Shown here piece by piece: positions 18,384 through 26,327 of a DNA stretch of 64,000 bases. How positions within the stretch are numbered: the first letter of the stretch is position 1; each line of letters begins with the position of its first letter. This stretch comes from Streptomyces cellostaticus (GTDB lineage: Bacteria > Actinomycetota > Actinomycetes > Streptomycetales > Streptomycetaceae), in assembly GCF_001513965.1 (NCBI RefSeq), contig NZ_KQ948046.1, positions 2,341 to 66,340 on the forward strand. Direction: 5' to 3'. Both the position numbers and the translations under genes were made by a program. The notes under the pieces were generated by a model, which did not search any database, was not told the DNA's origin, and saw only the letters and a program-made list of their open reading frames with translations.

Positions 18384-19043
18384 GTGCAGCTCCAGCAACT
18401 CTTCAGTCCCTCCGTCCAGCACACGCTCGATGTCATCGGCATCTTCGTGTTCGCGATCTCCGGCGCCCTGCTGGCCGTCCGGAAGAACTTCGACGTGTTC
18501 GGCATCGCCGTGCTCGCCGAGGTCACCGCGCTGGGCGGAGGGCTGTTCCGCGACCTGGTCATCGGGGCCGTACCCCCGGCCGCCTTCACGGACTTCGGGT
18601 ACTTCGTCACCCCGTTGTTCGCCGCGCTCGTCGTCTTCTTCCTGCATCCGCACGTGGAGCGCATCCAGTCGGCGGTGCTCGTCTTCGACGCCGCAGGACT
18701 CGGCCTGTTCTGTGTCACCGGCACGACCAAGGCGTATTCCTACGGCCTCAACCTGACCGCCTCCGCGACGCTGGGCCTCGCCACCGCGGTCGGCGGTGGC
18801 GTGCTCAGGGATGTGCTCGCCAACGAGGTTCCCTCGCTGCTGCGCTGGGACCGCGACCTGTACGCGGTCCCCGCGATCGTCGGCGCCACCATGGTGGTGC
18901 TGTGCATCCGCTACGACGCCCTGACCCCGGTCACCAGCGGACTCGCGGTCGTCACGGCTTTCGTGCTGCGCCTGCTGGCGATGAAGTTCCACTGGCGAGC
19001 GCCGCGTGCGTGGAACCGCCGGTCGACTGTGTCCGAGGAGTAG
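18384..19043 (+). CDS. TRIC/UPF0126-family membrane protein
   Basis: A 219-residue integral membrane protein with about seven hydrophobic helices. It has two homologous halves, seen from GIFVFAISGALLAVRKNFDVFG and the second-half DAAGLGLFCVTGTTKA, each followed by a GGG-R-D motif (GGGLFRDLVIG; GGGVLRDVLANEVP). This is the signature of bacterial TRIC (UPF0126) proteins, which form trimeric cation channels in studied homologues. Its own transport role here is not shown. I use GTG 18384 with AGGTGAG upstream. Its last 92 bases overlap the 3' end of the convergent esterase gene. Confidence 0.88.
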   Translation: MQLQQLFSPSVQHTLDVIGIFVFAISGALLAVRKNFDVFGIAVLAEVTALGGGLFRDLVIGAVPPAAFTDFGYFVTPLFAALVVFFLHPHVERIQSAVLVFDAAGLGLFCVTGTTKAYSYGLNLTASATLGLATAVGGGVLRDVLANEVPSLLRWDRDLYAVPAIVGATMVVLCIRYDALTPVTSGLAVVTAFVLRLLAMKFHWRAPRAWNRRSTVSEE

Positions 19044-20286
19044 ACCCGGTGGTCCCGGTGGTCCCGGTGGTTCCCGTGGTCCCGGTGAGGGACCGGTCCT
19101 GGCCCTTGGCGCGGTTCTGGCCCATCTGCAGGGTCAGCCACCGGAACACCGTGTCGACCTGCGGCCGCCACAGCGCCATGGTGTGCCCGCCCATGCTGCG
19201 CGGCAGGAACACCACGTGCACGGTCGTCGGCGCCTTGGCGGCGGACTCCATGGCGACCCCCGCCTGGTAGCCGTCGCCGGACTCGCCGGAGAAGTACAGC
19301 GCGATCCGCGGCGGTGCGGACGCCTTCTTGAGAATCAGGTAAGGATTGTTCTCGGCGCGCAGGGTGGGGTTCTGTGCGGCGAGGGAGTTACGCTCGCCGA
19401 TCGGGTCGTTGTACCCGGACATGCTCACCGCGGCCCGGTAGCGGTCCGGGTGCGCCACGGCCAGCTTGACCGCGCAGTGCGCGCCCGCCGAGTACCCGGC
19501 CACCGCCCAGCCCTGCGGCGCCGGAAGGGCCCGGAAGTTGTCCATGACCATCTTCGGCACGTCGATGCTGAGCCAGCTGTCGGCGTTGACCTGGCCGGGG
19601 ATGTTGGCGCAGCCGGTGTCCACGCCGGCCAGCAGGTTGGTGCGCGGGGCGACCAGGATGAAGGGCGCCACCTGGCCGCTCTGCATCAGCGGCAGCAGCT
19701 GCTCGTGCGCCTTCATCGACCCGAACCAGGCCTTCGCGGAGCCGGGGTAGCCCGGCAGCATCTCCACGACCGGGAACTTCTTGTGGGCGTAGGCCGGATC
19801 GTTGTACTGGGGCGGCAGCCAGACGTAGACCTCGGCGTTCACGCCCGACACCCGGCCCTTGAGCTGGGTGACGCGCACCCCGCCGGCCGCGTGCATGCCC
19901 GGCCCGTCGGCTTCCTTGAAGTCCTGCTTGACCTTGGGCAGCTTCTTGAACGCTATGCCGCCGGTGCCGTCCCGGCCGAGGTCGGCGGCCTGCTGGACGT
20001 GGTTGCCGGTCCCCAGCAGGTCGGCCCAGTTGTCGTACAGGTTGTTCTGGTTGTTGACCAGAACGAAGACCAGCGTGACGGCCGTGCCCTGGGCGAACAG
20101 CAGCATCAGTACCCGGGCCGCTGCGCGCAGGGCTTTGGGCCCCCGCATCCTCGACCAGAGGACGAGCGGCAGTATGACGGCGACCACGGACAGCACGATG
20201 GTCGTGTAGAGGAACGGAGTCCCGGTGAGGCTCATGTCCCCATAGAGGGGAATCAGGGGCTCGAGGTTGTGGACGTGTCCGGACAC
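18952..20286 (-). CDS. Membrane-anchored alpha/beta-hydrolase esterase with Thr-Gly repeat tail
   Basis: A 444-residue protein. Two or three N-terminal membrane helices (FLYTTIVLSVVAVILPLVLW; LLFAQGTAVTLVFVLV) are followed by an extracytoplasmic esterase-D/mycolyltransferase-like domain: VYVWLPPQYND, VEMLPGYPGS, the nucleophile elbow GYSAGAHCA near residue 270, and SMGGHTMALWRP with the probable catalytic His. The substrate is unknown. After the fold, a low-complexity tail contains four TGT/TTG-type units encoded by 9-bp tandem repeats, then about 30 residues encoded antisense to the TRIC gene. The tail looks like a run-on extension acquired after loss of an earlier stop. Confidence 0.88.
   Translation of the reverse strand: MSGHVHNLEPLIPLYGDMSLTGTPFLYTTIVLSVVAVILPLVLWSRMRGPKALRAAARVLMLLFAQGTAVTLVFVLVNNQNNLYDNWADLLGTGNHVQQAADLGRDGTGGIAFKKLPKVKQDFKEADGPGMHAAGGVRVTQLKGRVSGVNAEVYVWLPPQYNDPAYAHKKFPVVEMLPGYPGSAKAWFGSMKAHEQLLPLMQSGQVAPFILVAPRTNLLAGVDTGCANIPGQVNADSWLSIDVPKMVMDNFRALPAPQGWAVAGYSAGAHCAVKLAVAHPDRYRAAVSMSGYNDPIGERNSLAAQNPTLRAENNPYLILKKASAPPRIALYFSGESGDGYQAGVAMESAAKAPTTVHVVFLPRSMGGHTMALWRPQVDTVFRWLTLQMGQNRAKGQDRSLTGTTGTTGTTGTTGSTPRTQSTGGSTHAALASGTSSPAGAARKP
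19048..19092. repeat. GGTGGTCCC 9-bp tandem repeat inside esterase 3' end
   Basis: About five head-to-tail copies of GGTGGTCCC (two perfect, the others with one to four changes) begin just after the TRIC stop codon. The unit is a multiple of three, so copy-number change would alter the length of the esterase tail without shifting its frame. Confidence 0.75.
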
Positions 20287-20399
20287 TTACCGAGAAATTG
20301 CCGGAACCTCACTCTGTAGAGGGGATCCTGCCGCAACCTGACGCCCTGCCGCAACATCCAAAGCTACCGCTTAGTAATTTCATGTTGTACCGTTCACCC

Positions 20400-21263
20400 A
20401 TGCCAGAAGCAGCTTCCGCACCCTCCCCGTCGCGGGCCGTGATCGGCGACAGCGAGTTCGACCGCGACACGGCGGTCACCCGGCGCGAGCCCGGTGTCTA
20501 CGACATCGACCTCTCCGCCGGCTGGACCATCTTCGACGCCGTCAACGGCGGCTTTCTGCTGGCGGTCCTCGGCCGGGCCCTCGCGGACGCGCTTCCGCAC
20601 CCGGACCCGTTCACCATCTCCGCGCACTACCTGACCGCGTCCCGGCCGGGCCCGGCGGTCGTCCGCACCGAGGCGGTCCGCACCGGCCGCACCCTCTCCA
20701 CCGGCCAGGCCTCGCTCCTCCAGTACGACGACCAGGGCAACGAGGTCGAACGCATCCGCGTCCTCGCCTCCTACGGCGACCTCCGTGACCTCACCGACGA
20801 CGTCCGTACGACGGCGGCCCCGCCCGCGATCCCGCCCCTGGAGCAGTGCTTCGGCGCCGACGACGCTCCCGAACCGGTCCCGGGCAGCTCGGCCATCGCC
20901 GACCGGCTGATGCTCAAGCTGGACCCCGCCACCCTCGGCTGGGCGCTCGGCGCTCCCTCCGGCAAGGGCGAGATGCGCGCCTGGTTCGGCCTCGCCGACG
21001 GCCGCGACGCCGACCCGCTCTCCCTCCTGCTCGCGGTGGACGCCCTGCCGCCCACCGCCTTCGAGATCGGCCTCAAGGGCTGGGTGCCCACGGTCGAACT
21101 GACCGTCCATGTCCGCCACCGCCCGGCCCCCGGCCCGCTGCGGGTGTCGATCACCACCCGCAACCTGGCCGGCGGCTTCCTGGAGGAGGACGCCGAGATC
21201 TGGGACAGCGAGGACCGTCTGGTCGCCCAGTCCCGGCAACTCGCCCGGGTCAGCCGCGGCTGA
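20400..21263 (+). CDS. Thioesterase family protein (acyl-CoA thioesterase-like, double hotdog)
   Basis: A 287-residue protein with two hotdog halves. The first contains GWTIFDAVNGGFLLAVLGRAL and HYLTASRPGPAVVRTEAVRTGRT; the second contains LDALPP-type VDALPPTAF and ELTVHVRHRP, followed by AEIWDSEDRLVAQSRQLA. This arrangement fits the TesB-like proteins that hydrolyse acyl-CoA thioesters. The start ATG 20400 has no Shine-Dalgarno, so the message may be leaderless; longer in-frame extensions to 20298 are unlikely. It is divergent from the esterase and convergent with the DinB-like gene. Confidence 0.85.
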   Translation: MPEAASAPSPSRAVIGDSEFDRDTAVTRREPGVYDIDLSAGWTIFDAVNGGFLLAVLGRALADALPHPDPFTISAHYLTASRPGPAVVRTEAVRTGRTLSTGQASLLQYDDQGNEVERIRVLASYGDLRDLTDDVRTTAAPPAIPPLEQCFGADDAPEPVPGSSAIADRLMLKLDPATLGWALGAPSGKGEMRAWFGLADGRDADPLSLLLAVDALPPTAFEIGLKGWVPTVELTVHVRHRPAPGPLRVSITTRNLAGGFLEEDAEIWDSEDRLVAQSRQLARVSRG

Positions 21264-21307
21264 GCGGCGCGCGGCCCGTCCGGGCCGCCAACTGCGCGCA
21301 GACACCG

Positions 21308-21344
21308 CCCCCTTCGGCCGCCTCCCGGCGAGCGCCGAAGGGGG
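21308..21344. terminator. Probable bidirectional terminator hairpin
   Basis: CCCCCTTCGGC (21308-21318) and GCCGAAGGGGG (21334-21344) form an 11-bp perfect stem with a 15-base loop between two convergent genes. The T-run is lacking, which is common for Streptomyces terminators. Confidence 0.65.
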
Positions 21345-21446
21345 TCTCCGCATCGCGGGGACGGGAGTCCGGCAACACCTGACGCGCGGTGACGAGCGCG
21401 AACTCGGCTGGCCGAGGGCCTTGCCGCAGGGTGGGGGCGGTCGGGG

Positions 21447-22043
21447 TCAGGCCGGGTTGAGGGGTTTGCGTCCCAGCCAGGCTGCCAGCTGTCCGTAGGT
21501 GTCGGTCCCTTCGGGGGCCTCGACCGCCGAGCCGAAGGGCGTGTCCGCGTCCCGTCGGGTGTCCGGCAGGACGCGGCGCGCGGTGGCGAGCGCGAACTCG
21601 GCGGGTTCCGGGTCGAGCGCGTGCGGGTGGCCGAGGGCTTCGGCGAGGTCCCAGGTGTGGGTCACGAGCTCCATGACATAGCCGGAGAGCGCCGCATGGC
21701 CGGGTACCTCGCCCCAGGGGACCCGCACAGTGCTCGCCATCCGCTCGTCGGTCTCCCAGGCCTTCAGGACCCGCACGCGGACCTCTTCGTAGGCCGCCGC
21801 CCAGCCGTCGTCCTCGACGCCCTCGGCGAAGGGGTGCACCGCGAGTCCGTCGCCACCCTCGCCGACCACGGCGATCCGCCGGGTGCCGCCGACGATGTGG
21901 CTCAGCAGGGTCCGTACGTCGAACTCGGTACAGGGCGTCGGGCCGTCGAGCTGCTCGGGGCGCACCGTCTTGATGAGCGCGGCCGCCTGCTCGGTGGCGC
22001 GGGTGTAGACGGGGCGCGGGTCGATGAATCCGGTGGTGGTCAT
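21447..22043 (-). CDS. TIGR03086-family metal-binding protein (DinB-like)
   Basis: A 198-residue protein of the mycothiol-dependent/DinB superfamily fold. The N-terminal RPVYTRATEQAAALIKTVRPEQLDGPTPCTEFDVRTLLSHIVGGTRR carries the first conserved His, and VMELVTHTWDLAEALG supplies the other ligand region. Relatives use mycothiol or a similar thiol cofactor; the substrate here is unknown. The start is ATG 22043 with GGAGAGG at good spacing. It diverges from the WYL regulator gene across 104 bases, so that regulator is the likely controller. Confidence 0.83.
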   Translation of the reverse strand: MTTTGFIDPRPVYTRATEQAAALIKTVRPEQLDGPTPCTEFDVRTLLSHIVGGTRRIAVVGEGGDGLAVHPFAEGVEDDGWAAAYEEVRVRVLKAWETDERMASTVRVPWGEVPGHAALSGYVMELVTHTWDLAEALGHPHALDPEPAEFALATARRVLPDTRRDADTPFGSAVEAPEGTDTYGQLAAWLGRKPLNPA

Positions 22044-22147
22044 GGGGTGCCTCTCCGCTGGTCGGTATGGAGAGAAGGATGCGCGGATAACCTGACAGAT
22101 CCCGTCAACATTTGCGTCGGGGTCCGGTGCGGCGGGATTCTGGGGGC

Positions 22148-23128
22148 GTGAAGTCCGACCGGCTGCTGTCGATCCTGCTGCTTCTGCAGACCCGGGGCCG
22201 TGTGCCCGCACGTGAACTCGCAGAGCGGCTGGAGGTGTCGGTCCGCACCATCTACCGGGACATCGAAGCACTGTCGGCCTCCGGCGTCCCCGTGTATGCC
22301 GAACGCGGCCGGCACGGCGGCATCGAACTCCTCGCCGGTTTCCGCACGGACGTCACCGGCCTGACCGCGGACGAGTCCCGCGCCCTGTTCATCCTCGCCG
22401 CCCAGGGTGCCCACGCCGCGCTCGGTCTCGACGCGGCGCTCGGCTCGGCCCTGCGCAAGGTGATGGCGGCCCTGCCGGCCCCGCACCGGCCCGCCGCCGA
22501 GGTCACCAGCCGCCGCATCCTGGTCGACGCCACCCGCTGGCGCAGCGGCCCGCAACAGGCGGTCGACCTGGAGGTGCTCCAGGACGCGGTGTTCTCCGAC
22601 CGGCGGCTGAAGCTGCGCTACCGGCACAGCGGGGAGCGGGAGCCACGGACGTACACCGTGGACCCCTACGGCCTGGTCGCCAAGGCCGGGGTCTGGTACC
22701 TGGTCGCCGACCGGCGCGGCGCGCCCCGGCTGTTCCGCGCCGACCGGGTGCGCTCGGCCCGCCTGCTGGACGAACCGGTGCGGCGCCGCACCGGCGTCGA
22801 ACTCGCCGACGTCTGGGAGGTGTTGCGCCGCCAGGTGGAGGAGCGGCCACAGGACGGGATCGACGTCACGGTACGGATCCGGCGCGAGCGGCTCGACATG
22901 TTCCAGCGCATGACCGCCGCACAGCTGACCGAGCTGCCGGACGACGACGGCGAGAGCGACTGGGTCACCGCCCGGCTGTCGTACCCGGCCCTGCGCGCGG
23001 TGCGCCAACTGCTGGCGTTCTCCGACCAGGTGGAGATCCTCGACCCGCCCGAGGCGCGCGCGGAACTGGTACGGGCGGCGCGTTCTGTCACGGCCTTGTA
23101 CCAGCAGACGGAGCACGGAAGCGGGTGA
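22148..23128 (+). CDS. HTH-WYL transcriptional regulator (YafY/DeoR-like)
   Basis: A 326-residue DNA-binding regulator. The N-terminal winged helix-turn-helix (about residues 3-60: LLSILLLLQTRGRVPARELA then VSVRTIYRDIEALSASGVPV) is followed by a WYL domain at about 140-225, where VWYLVADRRGAPRLFRADRV shows the ligand-sensing region, and a WYL C-terminal extension. WYL domains sense ligands or nucleic acid ends. It sits divergently from the DinB-like gene and probably regulates that gene and itself. The start GTG 22148 has GGGGG upstream. Confidence 0.9.
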   Translation: MKSDRLLSILLLLQTRGRVPARELAERLEVSVRTIYRDIEALSASGVPVYAERGRHGGIELLAGFRTDVTGLTADESRALFILAAQGAHAALGLDAALGSALRKVMAALPAPHRPAAEVTSRRILVDATRWRSGPQQAVDLEVLQDAVFSDRRLKLRYRHSGEREPRTYTVDPYGLVAKAGVWYLVADRRGAPRLFRADRVRSARLLDEPVRRRTGVELADVWEVLRRQVEERPQDGIDVTVRIRRERLDMFQRMTAAQLTELPDDDGESDWVTARLSYPALRAVRQLLAFSDQVEILDPPEARAELVRAARSVTALYQQTEHGSG

Positions 23129-23268
23129 AGTCCCAGGTGAATGCCGGTACTTGAGGTGTGCTTCACCCGATTGACAGGCGGGGGACAGGAGGCGCCCAAG
23201 AACGCCCTGAGCGCCGTTGGTTCAGTGCCCGCCTCAGGACTCCCTCATCTCTCGTGGAGCTGTCTCTC

Positions 23269-23589
23269 ATGAAGCGTGCACGCCTCGTCCCCGCCGTCGC
23301 CCTGCTGGCGCTGTCCCCGCTGCTGCTGACCGCCTGCGGCTCGGGTGACTCCTCCTCCTCGACCAGTGGCACCTCCGGACAGCAGGCCTGTCAGGCGCCG
23401 TCCGGCGCGCCCTCGGGGGCGTCCACCGGGAAGCCGAGCCGTGCGCCGTCGGGTGCGCCCTCGGGCATGCCGAGCAGGGCGTCCGGCGGGGGCCAGGGCG
23501 GTCCCGGTGGCGGGCAGGGCGGCGGCTGCGGCGGGCCGGGCGGCGGCCAGGCCGGAGGGCAGGCCGGCGGTCAGGCTCAGCAGGGCTGA
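23269..23589 (+). CDS. Small secreted lipoprotein with Gly/Gln-rich repeat tail
   Basis: A 106-residue protein. The signal MKRARLVPAVALLALSPLLL is followed by the lipobox LTAC, with the lipidated Cys near residue 24. The mature protein has almost no conventional fold: a Ser-rich linker, units of the type APSG repeated about five times, then Gly-Gly-Gln repeats ending in AQQG. Two isolated Cys in the tail could form a disulfide. I chose ATG 23269 with GGAG upstream, discarding an upstream extension to 23158 that would place the signal internally. I do not recognise the family; it is probably a cell-surface protein. Confidence 0.75.
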   Translation: MKRARLVPAVALLALSPLLLTACGSGDSSSSTSGTSGQQACQAPSGAPSGASTGKPSRAPSGAPSGMPSRASGGGQGGPGGGQGGGCGGPGGGQAGGQAGGQAQQG

Positions 23590-23619
23590 CCGACGAGGCC
23601 GTACGACACAGGGAGCGGG

Positions 23620-24246
23620 TCAGTCCAGCCAGTGCCGGCGGCCGATGCTGATGAGCCGCATCTGCCGGGTGGCGAGCTGGGCGACCTGCTCCCGCTCGTC
23701 CTGTGAGGCCTCCAGCGCCTCCAGGAAGAGGGAGGCGGTGATGAGCATCTGGTCGACGTAGAGGTGCGCGAGCATCAGCAGGTCGTCGTCGCTCCAGCCG
23801 TCGGCCTGCGGGTCCTTGGCCAGCTCGGCCTTCACCTCGTCGGCGAACCGGGCCAGTTGGTCCCGGATGGCCTCCCGCACCGGCTGGACCCCGCCATGGC
23901 GCTCGCGGGCGATGAAGCGGACGTGGGCGGGATAGGCCTCCACATGGCGGGCTATCAACTCGACGGCGCGTGTGATGCGTTCCTCGCTGTCGCCCGCCGT
24001 GGACACCGTCGTCTTCACCATCGGGTGCAGGCTGCCCAGGGCCTCGTCGACCAGGGCCACGCCGAGGTCGGCGGTCGAGCGGAAGTGCCGGTAGAAGGCG
24101 GTCGGAGCGACACCGACCGCACGGGTGACCTCGCGCAGACCCAGGCTGCTCAGACTCTGCTCCTCCAGCAGCGCGAGCGCCGCGTCCAGGAACGCCTGCC
24201 GGGTCTTCTGCTTCTGGGCCTGCCGGATGCCGAGGGTGTGACTCAT
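23620..24246 (-). CDS. TetR-family regulator resembling FabR
   Basis: A 208-residue repressor. The HTH is at about residues 12-60 (RQAFLDAALALLEEQS, LGLREVTRAVGVAPTAFYRH). The order of motifs (REV-R-GVAPT-FYRHF, DLG-LVDE, FIARERHG, then a C-terminal RQMRLISIGRRHW) closely follows that of E. coli FabR, which represses unsaturated fatty-acid synthesis in response to acyl-ACP pools. A lipid-related role is therefore plausible, but the genes it faces here are two tiny membrane proteins. Repeated AACAACTGTT sites lie in the divergent promoter. Confidence 0.88.
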   Translation of the reverse strand: MSHTLGIRQAQKQKTRQAFLDAALALLEEQSLSSLGLREVTRAVGVAPTAFYRHFRSTADLGVALVDEALGSLHPMVKTTVSTAGDSEERITRAVELIARHVEAYPAHVRFIARERHGGVQPVREAIRDQLARFADEVKAELAKDPQADGWSDDDLLMLAHLYVDQMLITASLFLEALEASQDEREQVAQLATRQMRLISIGRRHWLD

Positions 24247-24257
24247 GTCATCCAGTT

Positions 24258-24338
24258 AACAACTGTTCTCTGGAATTGAAAAGCCGCGGGAGGCGCTAGA
24301 CTCAAAGTCAGTGAACAACTGTTACTACAACTGTTCAC
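24258..24338. promoter_or_regulatory. Operator region with three AACAACTGTT repeats and a -35/-10 pair
   Basis: AACAACTGTT occurs at 24258-24267 and 24314-24323, and ACAACTGTT at 24327-24335. The last two form a longer dyad bounded by GTGAACA (24311) and TGTTCAC (24332-24338). A plus-strand promoter TTGAAA (24276-24281), 15 bases, TAGACT (24297-24302) lies between the sites. The layout suits binding by the divergent TetR regulator, which could repress both directions. Confidence 0.65.
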
Positions 24339-24392
24339 CGAAGCTTCACGCAGGCCCTTCACACCAGGCATCCCGGAGGGGGATCCGATCCC

Positions 24393-24560
24393 ATGCTGTT
24401 CCTCGTCGCCGCACTCATGCTGTTCGGCGTGGTACTGGGCACTGTGGCCCACGCGCCGATGGCCGTCACCGCCACCGGTGCCGCCGTGATCGCCGTCTGG
24501 CTCGGCATCTTCGCCATCCGTGAGCGCCACGGCCGCCGTCGCCGCGCCTCGGTCAACTGA
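24393..24560 (+). CDS. Tiny membrane protein, 55 aa
   Basis: A 55-residue protein with two hydrophobic helices (about residues 1-17, LFLVAALMLFGVVLGTV, and 24-42, AVTATGAAVIAVWLGIFAI) and a very basic C-terminus (RERHGRRRRASVN) expected to face the cytoplasm. GGAGGGGG precedes ATG 24393 at good distance, so translation is well supported. It is the first gene under the promoter with AACAACTGTT repeats and is followed 32 bases later by another small membrane protein. I do not recognise a family. Confidence 0.75.
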   Translation: MLFLVAALMLFGVVLGTVAHAPMAVTATGAAVIAVWLGIFAIRERHGRRRRASVN

Positions 24561-24592
24561 CCGTCCCGAACGACTTCCAGGAGCTGAGCACC

Positions 24593-24871
24593 ATGCAACT
24601 CACCGCACCGGCCACCGGCCGCACCGAAACGCGTTCGCGCACGCGGGACGCCGACGGCATGGCCGTGGCGTCCTTCATCCTCGGCCTTCTCGGCCTGCTC
24701 GTCCTCAACGTCTTCCTCGGCCCGATCGCCATCGCCCTGGCCGTCGTCGCCCTGTGGCGCGGCACGTCCCGGCGTGGCCGCGCGTACCTGGGTCTGGGCC
24801 TGGGCGTGGCCGACCTGGCGGTCCTCGTGATCGCCATGCAGATGTCCCACACGGTGTCGTGGAGCCTCTGA
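24593..24871 (+). CDS. Small membrane protein, DUF4190-like
   Basis: A 92-residue protein: a polar N-terminus of about 22 residues, then GMAVASFILGLLGLLVLNVF and a second long helix containing IAIALAVVALW, a basic break (RGTSRRGR), and a third helix GLGLGVADLAVLVIAM. The A-x-A-S-x-x-LG-LLG pattern with a Gly-rich later helix fits DUF4190 membrane proteins of actinobacteria. AGGAGCTGAGCACC precedes the ATG. It is cotranscribed with the 55-residue gene and probably controlled by the FabR-like regulator. Confidence 0.8.
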   Translation: MQLTAPATGRTETRSRTRDADGMAVASFILGLLGLLVLNVFLGPIAIALAVVALWRGTSRRGRAYLGLGLGVADLAVLVIAMQMSHTVSWSL

Positions 24872-24959
24872 GGCGGACGGACACCGCCTGACGACGGCGG
24901 GGCCCCGAGGACGACGGGGCGCTTCCCGCTTTCGCCGTGGGCAGTCGTTCCGCAGGGCG

Positions 24960-25008
24960 ATGGGGGTCCCTCCCGCTCGAGCGAAGCCGAGAGTGGGGGA
25001 GGGTGGGC
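24960..25008. repeat. Streptomyces palindromic repeat (CGAGCGAAGCCGAG core), copy 1
   Basis: ATGGGGGTCCCTCCCGCTCG followed by AGCGAAGCCGAGAGTGGGGG and AGGGT has imperfect dyad symmetry. It is a repeat family I recognise from many Streptomyces intergenic regions. A second copy in the opposite orientation lies inside the LuxR-family gene at 49339-49380. The rest of the 260-base gap before the cysteine desulfurase gene holds no convincing gene. Confidence 0.7.
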
Positions 25009-25116
25009 ACGGCCTACAGCGCCGGGTGCGCCGCCACCAGGGCCAGGTGCAGCCCGCGTAAGGCGCATTCGCAGCCAAGCAACGACTCGCGGCCGAGGCC
25101 AACTGGAAGGGCCCCG

Positions 25117-25122
25117 TAGAAT
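25117..25122 (+). promoter_or_regulatory. TAGAAT -10 element for a leaderless cysteine desulfurase mRNA
   Basis: TAGAAT lies 10 bases before the ATG at 25133 and there is no Shine-Dalgarno between them. Transcription should start at or within a few bases of the ATG, giving a leaderless message. No clear -35 is visible. Confidence 0.5.
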
Positions 25123-25132
25123 CGGGCTCACC

Positions 25133-26302
25133 ATGGCTTACCTCGACCACGCCGCCACGACCCCGATGCTCCCGGAGGCGGCAGAGGCACTGACCGCCCA
25201 ACTGAGCATCACCGGCAACGCGTCCTCCCTGCACGCCTCCGGCCGCCGGGCCCGCCGTACAGTCGAGGAGTCCCGCGAAACCCTCGCGGAGGCACTGGGC
25301 GCCCGCCCCAGCGAGGTCGTCTTCACCTCGGGCGGCACCGAGGCCGACAACCTCGCGGTGAAGGGCCTGTACTGGTCCCGCCGCGACGCCGACCCGGCCC
25401 GCACCCGCGTCCTGGCCAGCCCCGTCGAGCACCACGCGGTACTCGACGCCGTGCACTGGCTCGGCGAACACGAGGGCGCCACCGTCGAATACCTCCCCGT
25501 CGACGCCTACGGCCGCGTCCACCCCGAGGTGCTGCGCGAGGCCATCGCCCGCAACCCCGACGACGTCGCCCTGGCCACCGTGATGTGGGCCAACAACGAG
25601 ATCGGCACGATCCTGCCGGTCCGTGAACTCGCCGACGTGGCAGCGGAGTTCGGTGTCCCGCTGCACGCCGACGCGGTCCAGGCCTTCGGTCAGGTCCCGG
25701 TCGACTTCGGTGCTTCCGGCCTCGCCGCGATGACGGTGTCGGGTCACAAGATCGGCGGCCCCTACGGCATCGGCGCGCTCCTGCTCGGCCGCGAGCACAC
25801 CCCCGTACCCGTCCTGCACGGCGGCGGCCAGGAGCGCCACGTCCGCTCCGGCACCCTCGACGTCCCCGCCATCGCCTCCTTCGCGGTGGCCGGGCGGCTC
25901 GCCGCCGAGCAGCGCGCGTGGTTCGCCCGCGAGATCGGCGCCCTGCGGGACCAGCTGATCGACGCCGTCCGTACGGCCGTCCCGGACGCGATCCTGGGTG
26001 GTGACCCGGCGCCCGAGGGCCGCCTCCCGGCCAACGCCCACTTCACGTTCCCCGGCTGCGAGGGCGACTCCCTGCTGCTCCTGCTGGACGCCCAGGGCAT
26101 CGAGTGCTCCACCGGCTCCGCCTGCACCGCGGGTGTCGCCCAGCCCAGCCATGTCCTGCTCGCCACCGGCACCGCCCCGGACCTGGCCCGCGGCACCCTG
26201 CGCTTCTCCCTCGGCCACACCTCCACGGAGGCCGACGTCGAGGCGGTCGCCAAGGCCATCGGGCCGGCGGTGGAGCGGGCTCGGGCGGCGGGGCTCAGCT
26301 GA
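25133..26302 (+). CDS. Cysteine desulfurase (IscS/NifS family)
   Basis: A 389-residue PLP enzyme that removes sulfur from cysteine as an enzyme persulfide and passes it to tRNA thiolation, cofactor and Fe-S assembly. The start MAYLDHAATTPM is typical. HADAVQAFG and SGHKIGGPYG place the PLP Lys at residue 206, and CSTGSACTAG places the catalytic Cys at 331. This and the mnmA gene 1 kb downstream are a functional pair: MnmA needs persulfide sulfur. The stop is separated by only 25 bases from the end of a minus-strand TPP-riboswitch-like RNA. Confidence 0.95.
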   Translation: MAYLDHAATTPMLPEAAEALTAQLSITGNASSLHASGRRARRTVEESRETLAEALGARPSEVVFTSGGTEADNLAVKGLYWSRRDADPARTRVLASPVEHHAVLDAVHWLGEHEGATVEYLPVDAYGRVHPEVLREAIARNPDDVALATVMWANNEIGTILPVRELADVAAEFGVPLHADAVQAFGQVPVDFGASGLAAMTVSGHKIGGPYGIGALLLGREHTPVPVLHGGGQERHVRSGTLDVPAIASFAVAGRLAAEQRAWFAREIGALRDQLIDAVRTAVPDAILGGDPAPEGRLPANAHFTFPGCEGDSLLLLLDAQGIECSTGSACTAGVAQPSHVLLATGTAPDLARGTLRFSLGHTSTEADVEAVAKAIGPAVERARAAGLS

Positions 26303-26327
26303 GCGGCTCCGCCAGGCGTCGGGGCAC

